Part shown: positions 1-6,897 of the stretch, in pieces | Layout of the letters: each line of letters begins with the position of its first letter | Numbering within the stretch: position 1 is the first letter of the stretch | Assembly (NCBI GenBank): GCA_017476305.1 | Contig: JAFVAA010000790.1 | Location: 1 to 9,607, forward strand | DNA: 9,607 bases | Source: Lachnospiraceae bacterium | GTDB lineage: Bacteria > Bacillota > Clostridia > Lachnospirales > Lachnospiraceae | Direction: 5' to 3' | Translations under genes and position numbers: made by a program | Notes under the pieces: generated by a model | The model's input: only the letters and a program-made list of their open reading frames with translations | What the model was told of the DNA's origin: nothing | The model's database searches: none

Positions 1-138
1 GAGAAAGAAGTAACTGGAGCTATAGAGGCTTATCGGGATTGTGGTACCTCTGATGAAGATATTATAGAGAGAGTTATTAAGAAGTTTAATGTTACAAAAG
101 AATATGTTCTTGCACTTCTTGCCACACAGAAAGTATAA
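1..138 (+). CDS. C-terminal end of an unidentified protein (partial, possibly Rpn/PD-(D/E)XK transposase-nuclease family)
   Basis: Frame 1 is open from the first base to a TAA at 136-138, giving the last 45 residues of a protein whose start lies outside the window. The peptide is acidic and helical, with a stretch like DEDIIERVIKKFNVTKEYV (around residues 19-37). Tails of this kind, a short helix with a repeating IIE..IKKF pattern followed by a second helix, are common at the C-terminus of the Rpn-type 'PD-(D/E)XK nuclease family transposase' proteins abundant in Clostridia. That resemblance is from memory and rests on a short, low-complexity segment, so the family name is tentative. That it is a coding 3' end is fairly secure: it has a natural amino-acid mix and a clean stop, and what follows is non-coding. 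Confidence 0.5.
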   Translation, partial: EKEVTGAIEAYRDCGTSDEDIIERVIKKFNVTKEYVLALLATQKV

Positions 139-370
139 ATTGGAGTATGAAGAAAATAACAGAGAAATTGATTGGCATCATGTAATGGAGAAGCTGGTTT
201 AGTAGATAGAATTATAGGAGTGATGGAAGCGAAGTTATCATATATGGAATATAGTTTTTAAATGACTGAATATTTTATGTCATAAAAGAGTAAGTATTTA
301 ATCTCTTTTTTATAGGAAAGCATTTGAAAATAAAAGAATGATTAAAAAATCTGACAACCACCCTTGACAA
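139..370. other. AT-rich spacer without a recognisable gene
   Basis: No convincing reading frame is present on either strand; plus-strand frames close repeatedly. The stretch is visibly more AT-rich than everything from about 370 onward, so a change of sequence origin or the edge of an insertion or deletion could lie near 310-370. The only structure seen is the weak hairpin at 284-309, listed separately. Confidence 0.5.
284..311 (+). terminator. weak candidate intrinsic terminator
   Basis: AAAAGAG (284-290) is complementary to CTCTTTT (303-309), with a 12-nt loop and a run of T that begins inside the stem (306-311). It is downstream of the gene ending at 138 and in the right orientation. The stem is A/T-rich and only 7 bp, and the distance from the stop codon is about 145 nt, so this is a possibility only. 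Confidence 0.25.
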
Positions 371-573
371 ACTCTGTCTGAAGAGGATGTGGGAAAGGCT
401 GTCCGTGACAGCGATATTCCCCGTGAGGAAATCTTTGTGACCAGTAAGTTGTTAACCCTCTGTTCCAACAGAAGGAGATTCGGAAACTGATGGCAGAGAC
501 GGATACAAAGCTTGAGGCGTGGTATCCGCTTGGACATGGCGATGCAGGACTTCTTTCCAATCCGGTTATCACG
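371..573 (+). pseudogene. degraded aldo/keto reductase remnant
   Basis: Two fragments of one family sit in different frames. Positions 377-442 (frame 2) encode [20 protein letters not shown] followed by VTSKL, the well-known early segment of AKR proteins (a helix after the catalytic Tyr region, then the strand 'ElFvTtKlw'). Positions 469-573 (frame 1) encode [20 protein letters not shown] then LGHGDAGLLSNPVIT, matching the later 'Y.PLG.G..gLl.nPvi' segment near the cofactor site. In an intact AKR (about 270-330 residues) these are separated by well over 100 residues, whereas here only 26 nt lie between them. The fragment therefore carries a large internal deletion plus a frame change, lacks a start and lacks the C-terminal third. 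It cannot encode a working enzyme. Family assignment is from recalled motifs and is quite secure; its former substrate is unknown. Confidence 0.75.
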
Positions 574-584
574 AGGCCTGCAGG

Positions 585-692
585 CTTGATGGACAGATGA
601 AGGACGGTACTTTCTTCACTCCGCCGTTCCAGGTTGATCTGGCAAACTGCTTAAAGCTTGGAAAGAACGTCTTTGCAAACCATGGGCCAACA
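585..692 (+). pseudogene. fragment of a hexapeptide-repeat sugar O-acetyltransferase (Maa/LacA/NodL-like)
   Basis: Frame 3 encodes LDGQMKDGTFFTPPFQVD and then LANCLKLGKNVFANHGPT. This resembles the entry to the left-handed beta-helix of maltose/galactoside acetyltransferases, where the pattern is roughly 'D.s..l.PPF..D.G.nI.iGknvFiN.gct'. The frame closes at 731, and the downstream residues no longer follow the hexapeptide pattern. No start codon with a ribosome binding site belongs to it; the frame simply emerges from the preceding aldo/keto reductase fragment. I read it as a second truncated gene fused by decay to the first. The assignment depends on about 35 residues and is moderate. A homology search with residues encoded by 585-692 would settle it. 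Confidence 0.5.
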
Positions 693-821
693 TCGAACTT
701 TAATTTATGGTGTTGCAAAATATCAGCATGAAGGTTTGCTGGTAATAGTCCTGGCAAAATTCGTGCAGATTCGCTTCAGTGACCGGGACGATCAGGCACT
801 GAGGCGGAAATCCGAAATCTG
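693..821. other. unassigned tail of the decay zone
   Basis: Plus-strand frame 1 stays open through this stretch into the 3' end of the opposite gene, but the translated residues match no family I recognise. A weak inverted repeat, TCAGTG (776-781) and CACTGA (797-802), lies just past the 3' end of the minus-strand rhamnosidase gene. It has no adjacent T-run in either direction, so I do not call it a terminator. No clear transcription stop for the minus-strand operon is visible here. Confidence 0.4.
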
Positions 822-3164
822 TTATTTGTTCGTTATTTTTACTTTTCCTCTTTTTTGAAGGAAGGAAGTGCCTGTTTCATACTGTATATCTGGTGCTGCT
901 TTTATACTTAGTTCTATGTTCCCGGCTTCCTCCTTTACTTCCACGCAGATGGTTCCTGATTCGCTCTCGTAGCTGCAGGAGAAGCTGTGCATTCCATCCG
1001 GAAGGTAAGGACATATCCGGACGGAGGAGAATCCGGGAGCCAGGGGTTCGATACCTGCGATACCGTTATAGTACCATTCTATAATATGCCCCATCATGTC
1101 ATGACAGTGGGATCTGGGATTTTCCTCCCAGTATTCACCCAAAGTAGTCATTCCGGCTTTGACAAAAGCATAATAGCTTGGATGCTCCTCTTTTGTAATA
1201 AACGAAGCGATCAGGTCATTCATCCCATATTTCCTTGCCATCTGGATAATGTATGGAAGTCCGGCCTCTCCGGCAGAAAAGCTTCCCTTTTCGATTAGTG
1301 TCTGGCGCAGGGCATCTGCTACATCCGATTCTGCATCCTCTGGTACGAGCCCGAAATATAAGGGAAGGGCTTCACAGGCCTGAGTCAGTACATTTGCCTC
1401 TCCGTGCTCAAAGGAGCGGTATGCCTTTTTTCCATTTGGCAGAGTGATGAGAAGTTTTTCATTGTAGTTTTTTCTGGTTTCTTCTGCATAATTGGAAAGT
1501 GCTTCCGCATCCGTTTCTTTTCCTAAAAGTTCTGCGAATTCGCAAAGTGCTGTGGTATCCGCATATAAAAAGGCAGTTTCGATGTTTTCTCTTGCAAGCT
1601 CATTTTCCGGATTTCCCCAGTCTCCGAGACCATGGTTCAAAAATCCGTCTTCATTTACTTTGGTCTTTAGGTAGGCGAGATAACGCATCCCTGCATCATA
1701 ATTTTCTTCGATGACAGAACTGTCACCATAGAACCGGTAGTGCCATCTGGCACCTAAAATGAGCGATGAGCCCCACGGAATGATATCGTAAAAGCTTCCC
1801 ATCCCGGGTACGGGAATTACATTTGGAATGTAGCAGGGCGCCTGGGAAGGAACCAGACCGTCCCCTGCAGGAAATTCATTTCCATTCAGGTCATGAAAGA
1901 CATCATCTTTTGTATGCTGTCCCTTTCTTAAATCCAGCAGAAATTTTTTCCAGAGCGTTCTTCCGTCTTTCATAGAAAGGACGGCGGGTGCCATAAGGTG
2001 GTTTGGCTCCTGCCAGGCAAAGCGTTCGATTGTAGGGCAGTCTGTATGAACGGACAGCATATTTGCTTCCACGGTCCGCTCTATGATATCGTAGATGCTC
2101 TGGTAGCGTTCATCGTCACAGTGAAAACTTCCGTCAGTTTTCCATGCGCTTGTGATGGCTTCTCCCGTGACGGACAGGATTTCTGTATCCGGATTGCTTT
2201 TTTCTATGGCTGCCACCTTTCCGGCAAAGTAGGTAAAGGTCTGCCGGAAGGTCTCTTCGGTGTCATCTTTTCCCAGGATACAGGTTATGACCGTATCCAC
2301 TACCGTCCAACCTTTTGCGACCTGGTCGGCATCGCCTGCTTCGTCCGTTTTTTCCGCAGGGTAGATTTTGATGATATCTCCTTTTTTGCCCTTTACAGTG
2401 ATGGTAAGGATGCCGGACATATTCTGCCCGAAATCATACACGTCCCGTTCTGCTCTCAGCTCTGTGACAGGCTCCCGCATAGGAAACTGAATGGTGACTT
2501 CCCGTGCCGGTATGTGATGGATCCGTTTTCCCTCGTAGCTTTTGATTACCTTGACCGGAGGCTGGAACTGTCTGATGAATTCAGTGGTGGGGAGTTCGCT
2601 TTCCATTACTTTCTGCACATAGTTCCATTTGCCGTCATCAAATCCTGCCAGGGAGAAGCCCTCCTGCCTGAGAGAACCGTCGAAGGTCTCGGAGCCGTAA
2701 ACGTTGGAGAGGGTAATGTAATGCTCCTTGCTTTTCCAGCTTTCATCCGTGGTAAAGATTTCCGTATCACCGTCCGTATAAGTCACGGTCAGTTCTAATG
2801 CGAATATCAGGTATTTGCAGAAAGGGATGTAGGGATTTGGATTCGGTGGCATAAAGGGTGGAAATGAAAAGGTATAGTGGGTATCATCCTTTAGGAACCA
2901 TCCGTTTCCGACCTCTGCTCCCAGGGCATTTTTACCTGTGTAAAGTAAATCCGTAATATCGAATACGACGAATTGGGCATACTTACGGTAGTCGCTCCAG
3001 CCGGGATCTAATTCATGGTCTCCGGCTTTTTTTCCGTTGATATGAAACACGAACTGTCCCAGACCGCATACTTTTGCTGTTGCTTCCTTGATCTGTTTTT
3101 CGATTGTGATCTCTTTTCTAAAATAGCATGGCTTATCAAAGCTGCCTGTGATAAATTGGAACAT
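822..3164 (-). CDS. GH78-family alpha-L-rhamnosidase-like protein (cytoplasmic)
   Basis: The 780-residue product is predicted to release terminal alpha-L-rhamnose from imported oligosaccharides such as pectin side chains or decorated glycosides. The domain order fits GH78. A beta-sandwich lies at about 30-95 (LNGK-like loop, DPGWSDYRKY, FDITDLL, GNGWF). A second beta-domain contains DFGQNMSG (244-251). The (alpha/alpha)6 barrel spans about 345-700, with TDCPTIERFAWQEPN (374-388), GLGDW (512-516), TTLGEYW (673-679) and SHCHDMMGHIIEWYYNG (685-701). A C-terminal beta-domain follows. Against the canonical DCPxREExxGWxGD motif, Asp375 and Glu380 are kept, but the Arg is Ile379 and the last Asp position is Pro387. 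Glu677 matches the late catalytic-barrel Glu. There is no signal peptide or membrane segment. ATG at 3164 has a strong AAGGAGGG site about 7 nt upstream. It lies 26 nt after the GH43 gene, so the two are probably co-transcribed. The family call is firm; rhamnose specificity is inferred, because this subgroup departs from the classic motif. Confidence 0.88.
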   Translation of the reverse strand: MFQFITGSFDKPCYFRKEITIEKQIKEATAKVCGLGQFVFHINGKKAGDHELDPGWSDYRKYAQFVVFDITDLLYTGKNALGAEVGNGWFLKDDTHYTFSFPPFMPPNPNPYIPFCKYLIFALELTVTYTDGDTEIFTTDESWKSKEHYITLSNVYGSETFDGSLRQEGFSLAGFDDGKWNYVQKVMESELPTTEFIRQFQPPVKVIKSYEGKRIHHIPAREVTIQFPMREPVTELRAERDVYDFGQNMSGILTITVKGKKGDIIKIYPAEKTDEAGDADQVAKGWTVVDTVITCILGKDDTEETFRQTFTYFAGKVAAIEKSNPDTEILSVTGEAITSAWKTDGSFHCDDERYQSIYDIIERTVEANMLSVHTDCPTIERFAWQEPNHLMAPAVLSMKDGRTLWKKFLLDLRKGQHTKDDVFHDLNGNEFPAGDGLVPSQAPCYIPNVIPVPGMGSFYDIIPWGSSLILGARWHYRFYGDSSVIEENYDAGMRYLAYLKTKVNEDGFLNHGLGDWGNPENELARENIETAFLYADTTALCEFAELLGKETDAEALSNYAEETRKNYNEKLLITLPNGKKAYRSFEHGEANVLTQACEALPLYFGLVPEDAESDVADALRQTLIEKGSFSAGEAGLPYIIQMARKYGMNDLIASFITKEEHPSYYAFVKAGMTTLGEYWEENPRSHCHDMMGHIIEWYYNGIAGIEPLAPGFSSVRICPYLPDGMHSFSCSYESESGTICVEVKEEAGNIELSIKAAPDIQYETGTSFLQKRGKVKITNK

Positions 3165-3190
3165 TTCCAGCCCTCCTTTTTGATAATTGT

Positions 3191-4048
3191 TTAACCTTCA
3201 AAGTGAATAAATGTCGGATGTTCTTTTCCGGCATCGTTTGGAGTATGGTAGGTAAGGTATCTGCATCCGTCTAAACCTTTAAAAACCATTCCATGTCCTC
3301 CGCCTTTTATATACTCTTTATCACCATGTTCCCAGGGTCCCTCCAGATTTCCGGAGAGTGAGCGGGACAGTCCCATGGCATATCCTTCTTCTCCCCAGCT
3401 AGACCATAGCATCTTAAGTGTTCCGTCTGTTTCTTTTATGACAAAAGGTCCATCTGAGAAAAATGCTTCTCCTTCCATGCCGAATTCATCTTTCGCAAAT
3501 GGGATGGGTTTGCTCCAGCGGGCATCAGAAGCATAAAACAGTGTCTTTAACTCACCATCGGTTTCTGTAAGATCATTCCTTAGCCGGATGGCGCAGATGG
3601 CTCCCCTTGATTCTTCTGGGACACTATGACTGAATATCAGATATGGAACGCTTTCCTCGAAGTATACCGTTCCATCTAAGCAGTTCCATTCATCTGAAGT
3701 AATAGGACCTCCTGTAATGGATTCAAAAGGGCCTTCGGGCGAAGAGGACTTTAGGATTTCAATTCCCTTTTTGCGTGTTTTGGAGCCGAAAGTGGCGATC
3801 AGATAGTATTCGGTTCCAAACTTGATGCATTCTGGAGCCCAAAAGCTATCCGTAGCCCAAAAATCCTTCGGTCTGTGAAAAATTTCCTTATGACCTTCCC
3901 AGGTTTTAAAATCAGTGCTTTTGTAAACATCAAAACCATCCGCATCACTCCAGGCAGTTTCGCTTCTGGTTCCATACAGAAAATAGCATCCATTATCTAC
4001 CAGTACAAACGGATCTCTAATCCTGATATTCTCAATTTTGTTCATCAT
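3191..4048 (-). CDS. GH43-family glycoside hydrolase (arabinosidase/xylosidase type)
   Basis: The 285-residue single-domain five-bladed beta-propeller is predicted to remove alpha-L-arabinofuranosyl or beta-xylosyl ends from oligosaccharides in the cytoplasm; no signal peptide is present. Asp12 in RDPFVL is the expected general base. WAPECIKFGTEYYL (70-83) is the blade-two motif. Asp125 in CLDGTVYFEE is the expected pKa-modulating residue. At the site of the usual acid 'EGP', the protein has SDGPF (198-202, Asp199). GGGHGMVF (249-256) gives the conserved propeller-centre His252. I recall the 'TDGPF...LWSS...GGHGM' combination as typical of a whole GH43 subgroup, so Asp199 need not mean a dead enzyme. 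Length is normal for a bare catalytic domain. It is the first intact gene of the leftward operon. Start: two adjacent ATGs (4048 and 4045) lie behind a GGTGAG-like site, and the first is chosen. Exact sugar specificity cannot be read. Confidence 0.85.
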   Translation of the reverse strand: MMNKIENIRIRDPFVLVDNGCYFLYGTRSETAWSDADGFDVYKSTDFKTWEGHKEIFHRPKDFWATDSFWAPECIKFGTEYYLIATFGSKTRKKGIEILKSSSPEGPFESITGGPITSDEWNCLDGTVYFEESVPYLIFSHSVPEESRGAICAIRLRNDLTETDGELKTLFYASDARWSKPIPFAKDEFGMEGEAFFSDGPFVIKETDGTLKMLWSSWGEEGYAMGLSRSLSGNLEGPWEHGDKEYIKGGGHGMVFKGLDGCRYLTYHTPNDAGKEHPTFIHFEG

Positions 4049-4218
4049 CTCTCACCTTTCCTTTCTTTCCTGTGTTCTTCTATTTCATTTATTGACCATA
4101 TCACATCATCTGCTGGCTCCTCATACTCTGCCACATAGCCTGTAAGTCCAAGCATCCGGCATATACTCACAGCTGTAGATCCATGGAGGTTGTATAATGC
4201 TATTATAATCGAAAGACA
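4045..4218 (-). pseudogene. short open segment, probable 3' remnant of an unidentified gene
   Basis: One minus-strand frame is open from just after a TAA (complement of 4219-4221) to a TGA at 4045-4047. That stop overlaps the tandem ATGs of the GH43 gene in an ATGA-like coupling. The last 50 codons have a protein-like make-up: GSTAVSICRMLGLTGYVAEY (20 residues), then an acidic piece ending in a charged helix, INEIEEHRKERKGER. There is no good start: the only in-frame ATG (4155) lacks a ribosome binding site, and the segment overlaps the candidate minus-strand -10 (4202-4207). I do not recognise the family. The overlap with the next start is what a real upstream operon gene would show, so it may be the surviving tail of a deleted first gene. 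It could also be a chance open frame. Confidence 0.35.
4202..4207 (-). promoter_or_regulatory. candidate -10 of the leftward GH43-GH78 operon
   Basis: On the minus strand this reads TATAAT, a perfect -10. The hexamer 17 nt upstream (CTATTT) is a poor -35, which suggests help from an activator. The AAAATATGTCGGAT box at 4250-4263 is 42 nt upstream of this -10, almost the same distance as from the box to the rightward -10 at 4305. One bound regulator could therefore serve both directions. Transcription from here would give a leader of about 145 nt before the GH43 start. Confidence 0.4.
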
Positions 4219-4249
4219 TTAAAAAAATAGTTTTTATGGAAGTAAACAT

Positions 4250-4310
4250 AAAATATGTCGGATTTATCATAGAAAAATCTGTGTTCTTTTTTTCAGTTTT
4301 TCCTTATGAT
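4250..4310 (+). promoter_or_regulatory. activator-type promoter of the esterase-GH43-GH3 operon
   Basis: The elements are the box AAAATATGTCGGAT (4250-4263), an 18-nt spacer, a weak -35 TGTTCT (4282-4287), a 17-nt spacer and -10 TATGAT (4305-4310, five of six matching TATAAT). The same elements with identical spacings occur at 9185-9245 ahead of the symporter gene, which is the main support. A box about 30-45 nt upstream of a poor -35 suits an AraC-type or similar activator; no such regulator is encoded here. Expected transcription start is near 4317, giving a leader of roughly 110 nt. Confidence 0.6.
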
Positions 4311-4325
4311 ATACTTACAGGAGCA

Positions 4326-4382
4326 GAATATCCATAAATATGCTTCCGGTGGGGAAATGTGATATTCAGATGCCGGTGGGGA
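4326..4382 (+). repeat. leader inverted repeat and short direct repeats ahead of the esterase gene
   Basis: GAATATC (4326-4332) is a perfect inverted match to GATATTC (4361-4367), enclosing 28 nt. CCGGTGGGGA occurs twice in direct orientation (4346-4355 and 4373-4382), 27 nt apart start to start, once in the loop and once just beyond the stem. Both lie in the predicted untranslated leader. This could be an RNA-level control element or a protein site; it matches no riboswitch class I know. Confidence 0.35.
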
Positions 4383-4427
4383 TTACATTCTTTATGAATT
4401 AAAATAAAAATGTAGGAGGAAAAAAAT

Positions 4428-5408
4428 ATGAAGATTGAGTGTAAACATTTATATGAAGACAGGCAGGATGTGACGGTGACAAGTTATATCTTAGATGATT
4501 CACCTGAGATGTTAAATGGAAAAAGCCGTGGAGGAGTTGTGATATGTCCGGGCGGTGGATATTTTAACTGTTCGGACAGGGAGGCAGAACCGATAGCGAT
4601 GGCATTTGCAGCGATGGGATATCATGCATTTATTGTCCGCTATTCTGTATATACACAGGGAAGAGAGCCGTTCCCGGATCTTATGAAGACACTTGACATA
4701 AAAAAGGAGACCGTTCACCCACAGCCGGTAATTGATCTGGCAAATGCGATAGTATATATAAAGAGCCGGAAAGAGGAGTGGAATCTGGACACGGATAAAA
4801 TAGCCATCTGTGGTTTTTCTGCAGGTGGTCATAACTGCGCCATGTATAGTGTGTACTGGGATAAGCCGCTCCTCCTGGATGCGCTCGGGGTGGAGAAAGA
4901 AAAATTAAAGATCGCTGCCTGTATTTTAGGATATCCTTTGACGGATTATGTTTATTTGAAAGAATATATAGATAAAGAGGCAAATCAGCTCGACCGGATG
5001 TTCTTTTACAGCAGTAACCGTATCTATTTGGGAATGGAGGCGGAGGAGCTGACAGAGGAAATTCTTACTTCGGTCAGTCCGGCGAGACTGGTGGATGGAA
5101 ACTGCCCGCCTATGTTCATTTGGGGAACTTCGGAGGATGGCCTGGTTTCTGCCGTACATTCTGCTCTGATGGCGACAGCATTGGCAAAAGCAAAGATTCC
5201 ATATGAGATCCATACCTTTGAGACAGGAGATCATGGTTTTGCCATGGCAGACTGGATGACGGCCGCAGCGATGGATCAAATCAATCCGGATGCTTCACAG
5301 TGGGTGGAGTTAGTGAAAGAATGGCTGAAGAAGCGGTTTATGCCGGAGCTTCCTGAAAAAAGCAGCTTTGCGGACATCATTCCAGAGGAAATGAACGCGC
5401 AGGGATAA
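4428..5408 (+). CDS. alpha/beta-hydrolase acetyl (xylan) esterase-like protein
   Basis: The 326-residue cytoplasmic serine esterase is predicted to remove acetyl groups from sugars of imported plant oligosaccharides so that the neighbouring glycosidases can act. The fold motifs are complete. CPGGGYFNC (40-48) is the oxyanion-hole loop, corresponding to HGGGY in the family. GFSAGG (129-134) carries nucleophile Ser131. GTSEDGLV (233-240) supplies Asp237, and GDHGFAMAD (267-275) supplies His269. The length is typical of BD-FAE/AXE-type 'alpha/beta hydrolase' acetyl esterases, and no signal peptide is present. AGGAGG (4414-4419) lies 8 nt before ATG 4428. It heads the rightward operon, and the next gene starts 28 nt after its stop. 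The fold and triad are certain; the acyl group and sugar are inferred from context, and a ferulic or other ester substrate is possible. Confidence 0.82.
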   Translation: MKIECKHLYEDRQDVTVTSYILDDSPEMLNGKSRGGVVICPGGGYFNCSDREAEPIAMAFAAMGYHAFIVRYSVYTQGREPFPDLMKTLDIKKETVHPQPVIDLANAIVYIKSRKEEWNLDTDKIAICGFSAGGHNCAMYSVYWDKPLLLDALGVEKEKLKIAACILGYPLTDYVYLKEYIDKEANQLDRMFFYSSNRIYLGMEAEELTEEILTSVSPARLVDGNCPPMFIWGTSEDGLVSAVHSALMATALAKAKIPYEIHTFETGDHGFAMADWMTAAAMDQINPDASQWVELVKEWLKKRFMPELPEKSSFADIIPEEMNAQG

Positions 5409-5436
5409 AAGAGAGAAAAAGAAATGAGGTGAAAAA

Positions 5437-6897
5437 ATGAATCCATATTTACCATTATGGGAAACGATTCCGGATGGTGAGCCACATGTGTTCGGCGACC
5501 GGATCTATGTTTATGGCAGCCATGACAAAAGGAACGTGACAGAATTTTGTCTGGAGGATTAGGTCGTCTGGAGTGCCCCGCTTTCGGATCTGACGGACTG
5601 GAGATGTGAGGGGACGGCCTATAAAAAGGAGCAGGATCCGATCAACGGAGCTTTTTATGATGGAAAGATTCCGAAGCATGACCCGGGGCTTCCGGGAACT
5701 GATATGCGGTATCTCTATGCACCGGACTGTGCGAAGGGACCGGATGGAAGATATTATCTATATTATTCTTTAGACTTTTCGGGCGTGATTTCTGTGGCGG
5801 TTTCAGACGTGCCTGCGGGACCGTTCTCTTTTCTCGGGTATGTGAGCTATGAGGATGGTTCCCTGCCGGAGGTGGGGAGGATGTTCGATCCGGCAGTCTT
5901 ATCAGAAGAGGGTGGAAATTATCTGTATTATGGTTCCTGTCCGAAGGAGCGTTTCGTGCTCTTAGAGGGGTTGGAGCTTCCGGGAGCCATGATGGTGAAA
6001 CTGGCTGATGATATGCATACCATCCTGTCCGATCCGGTCTGTGTGGCAAATGGCTGTGATACGGCAGCGGGAACCGGTTATGAGGAGCATCCGTTCTTTG
6101 AAGCTTCCAGCATCCGTCATATGGGCGGACATTACTATTTTGTATATTCCTCCCTGCAGGGACACGAGCTGTGCTACGGTATGGCCGATACGCCTGCGGG
6201 ACCGTTTACTTATAAAGGAGTGCTGATCTCAAATGGAGATATCGGTTATAAAGGAAATGTACTTCCGGATTGTTACTATGGCAATAATCATGGCGGGCTG
6301 GTAGAGATAGGGGACAGGACTGCCATCTTCTGGCACAGGCAGACACATGGAACATCCTTTTCGAGACAGGGCTGTGCGGATTTTGTAGAGATTTTACCGG
6401 ATGGGACGATTCCACAGGTGGAGATGACATCCGGAGGACTTTCCGGAATTCTTCCGGCAGCAGGAGCTTATTCGGCCGGATATGCATGTAATCTGTGGGA
6501 GGAAAAGAGGGAATGCGTGGGAGAGGTCATCATGGGCATGGAGCCTGGAAAAATGGTCATGGAGCTGCCGGAGAAAATGATCTTTATCACGGAAGATGAG
6601 AAAGAGGATGGCACTATCGATTCGTATGTGCACAACCTTCAAAAAGGGGCATGTGCCGGATTTAAGTATTTTTCATTTACAGGAACAGAAAGCGAGCTTA
6701 GCGTGAGGCTGCGCGGGCAGGGAGAACTGGCCTTTACAGTGGATGATCCGGACGGAGAGCCGGTCGCAGTTTTTTCTGGTGAGGCTTCGGACTGGAGCTG
6801 GAGCAGAGAGAAAATCCAGGTGGAAAAAGGGGTACATGCCATTTACTTTCGTGGGGCAGGAGGAAAGCTTGATTTTGCGGAGTTTTCGATAGGCTAG
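5437..6897 (+). pseudogene. GH43-family glycoside hydrolase with C-terminal beta-sandwich, interrupted by an in-frame amber codon
   Basis: Read through one TAG (5560-5562, codon 42), this is a 486-residue protein. The amber falls in FCLED*VVWSAPLSDL, where relatives carry a Tyr (FCL.DYV.WSAP), so a single TAT/TAC to TAG change explains it. GH43 residues are otherwise intact: Asp13 in IPDGEPHVFGDRIYVYGSHD as general base, YAPD (94-97), Asp151 in FDPAVL as modulator and Glu222 in FFEASSI as general acid, followed by NNHGG and SFSRQGC. The last 80 or so residues (from about 407) look like a CBM6-type beta-sandwich that binds sugar. ATG 5437 has GAGGTG 6 nt upstream and 28 nt separates it from the esterase, so this is the true start. 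An ATG at 5704 (codon 90) opens the remaining frame, but the product would lack the first blade and the general base. The options are a recent nonsense mutation, a sequencing error or amber readthrough. The predicted role of the intact form is an arabinofuranosidase/xylosidase. Confidence 0.85.

Noticed and set aside
776..802. Inverted repeat TCAGTG/CACTGA as terminator of the leftward operon
   Set aside because: The stem is only 6 bp, the loop is 15 nt and no T-run follows on the minus strand.
757..813. Possible ribbon-helix-helix antitoxin-like peptide (VQIRFSDRDDQALRRKSE)
   Set aside because: The resemblance covers only about 15 residues, with no start, no ribosome binding site and no following helix; it lies in the decay zone.
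1998..2798. A long 266-codon plus-strand open frame opposite the rhamnosidase-like gene
   Set aside because: It is antisense to a clearly conserved GH78 coding region, has a Cys/Phe-rich composition typical of shadow frames and shows no recognisable motif.
3211..3224. A third ATGTCGGAT-like match followed by GTTCTTTT, resembling the shared promoter box
   Set aside because: It lies inside the 3' end of the GH43 gene (complement of codons for HPTF), lacks the N18 spacing and has no -10 or downstream plus-strand gene.
5704..6897. Independent 397-residue gene starting at ATG 5704
   Set aside because: The frame continues upstream through the amber codon to a well-placed start at 5437 with conserved GH43 N-terminal sequence, so 5704 is an internal methionine without a ribosome binding site.
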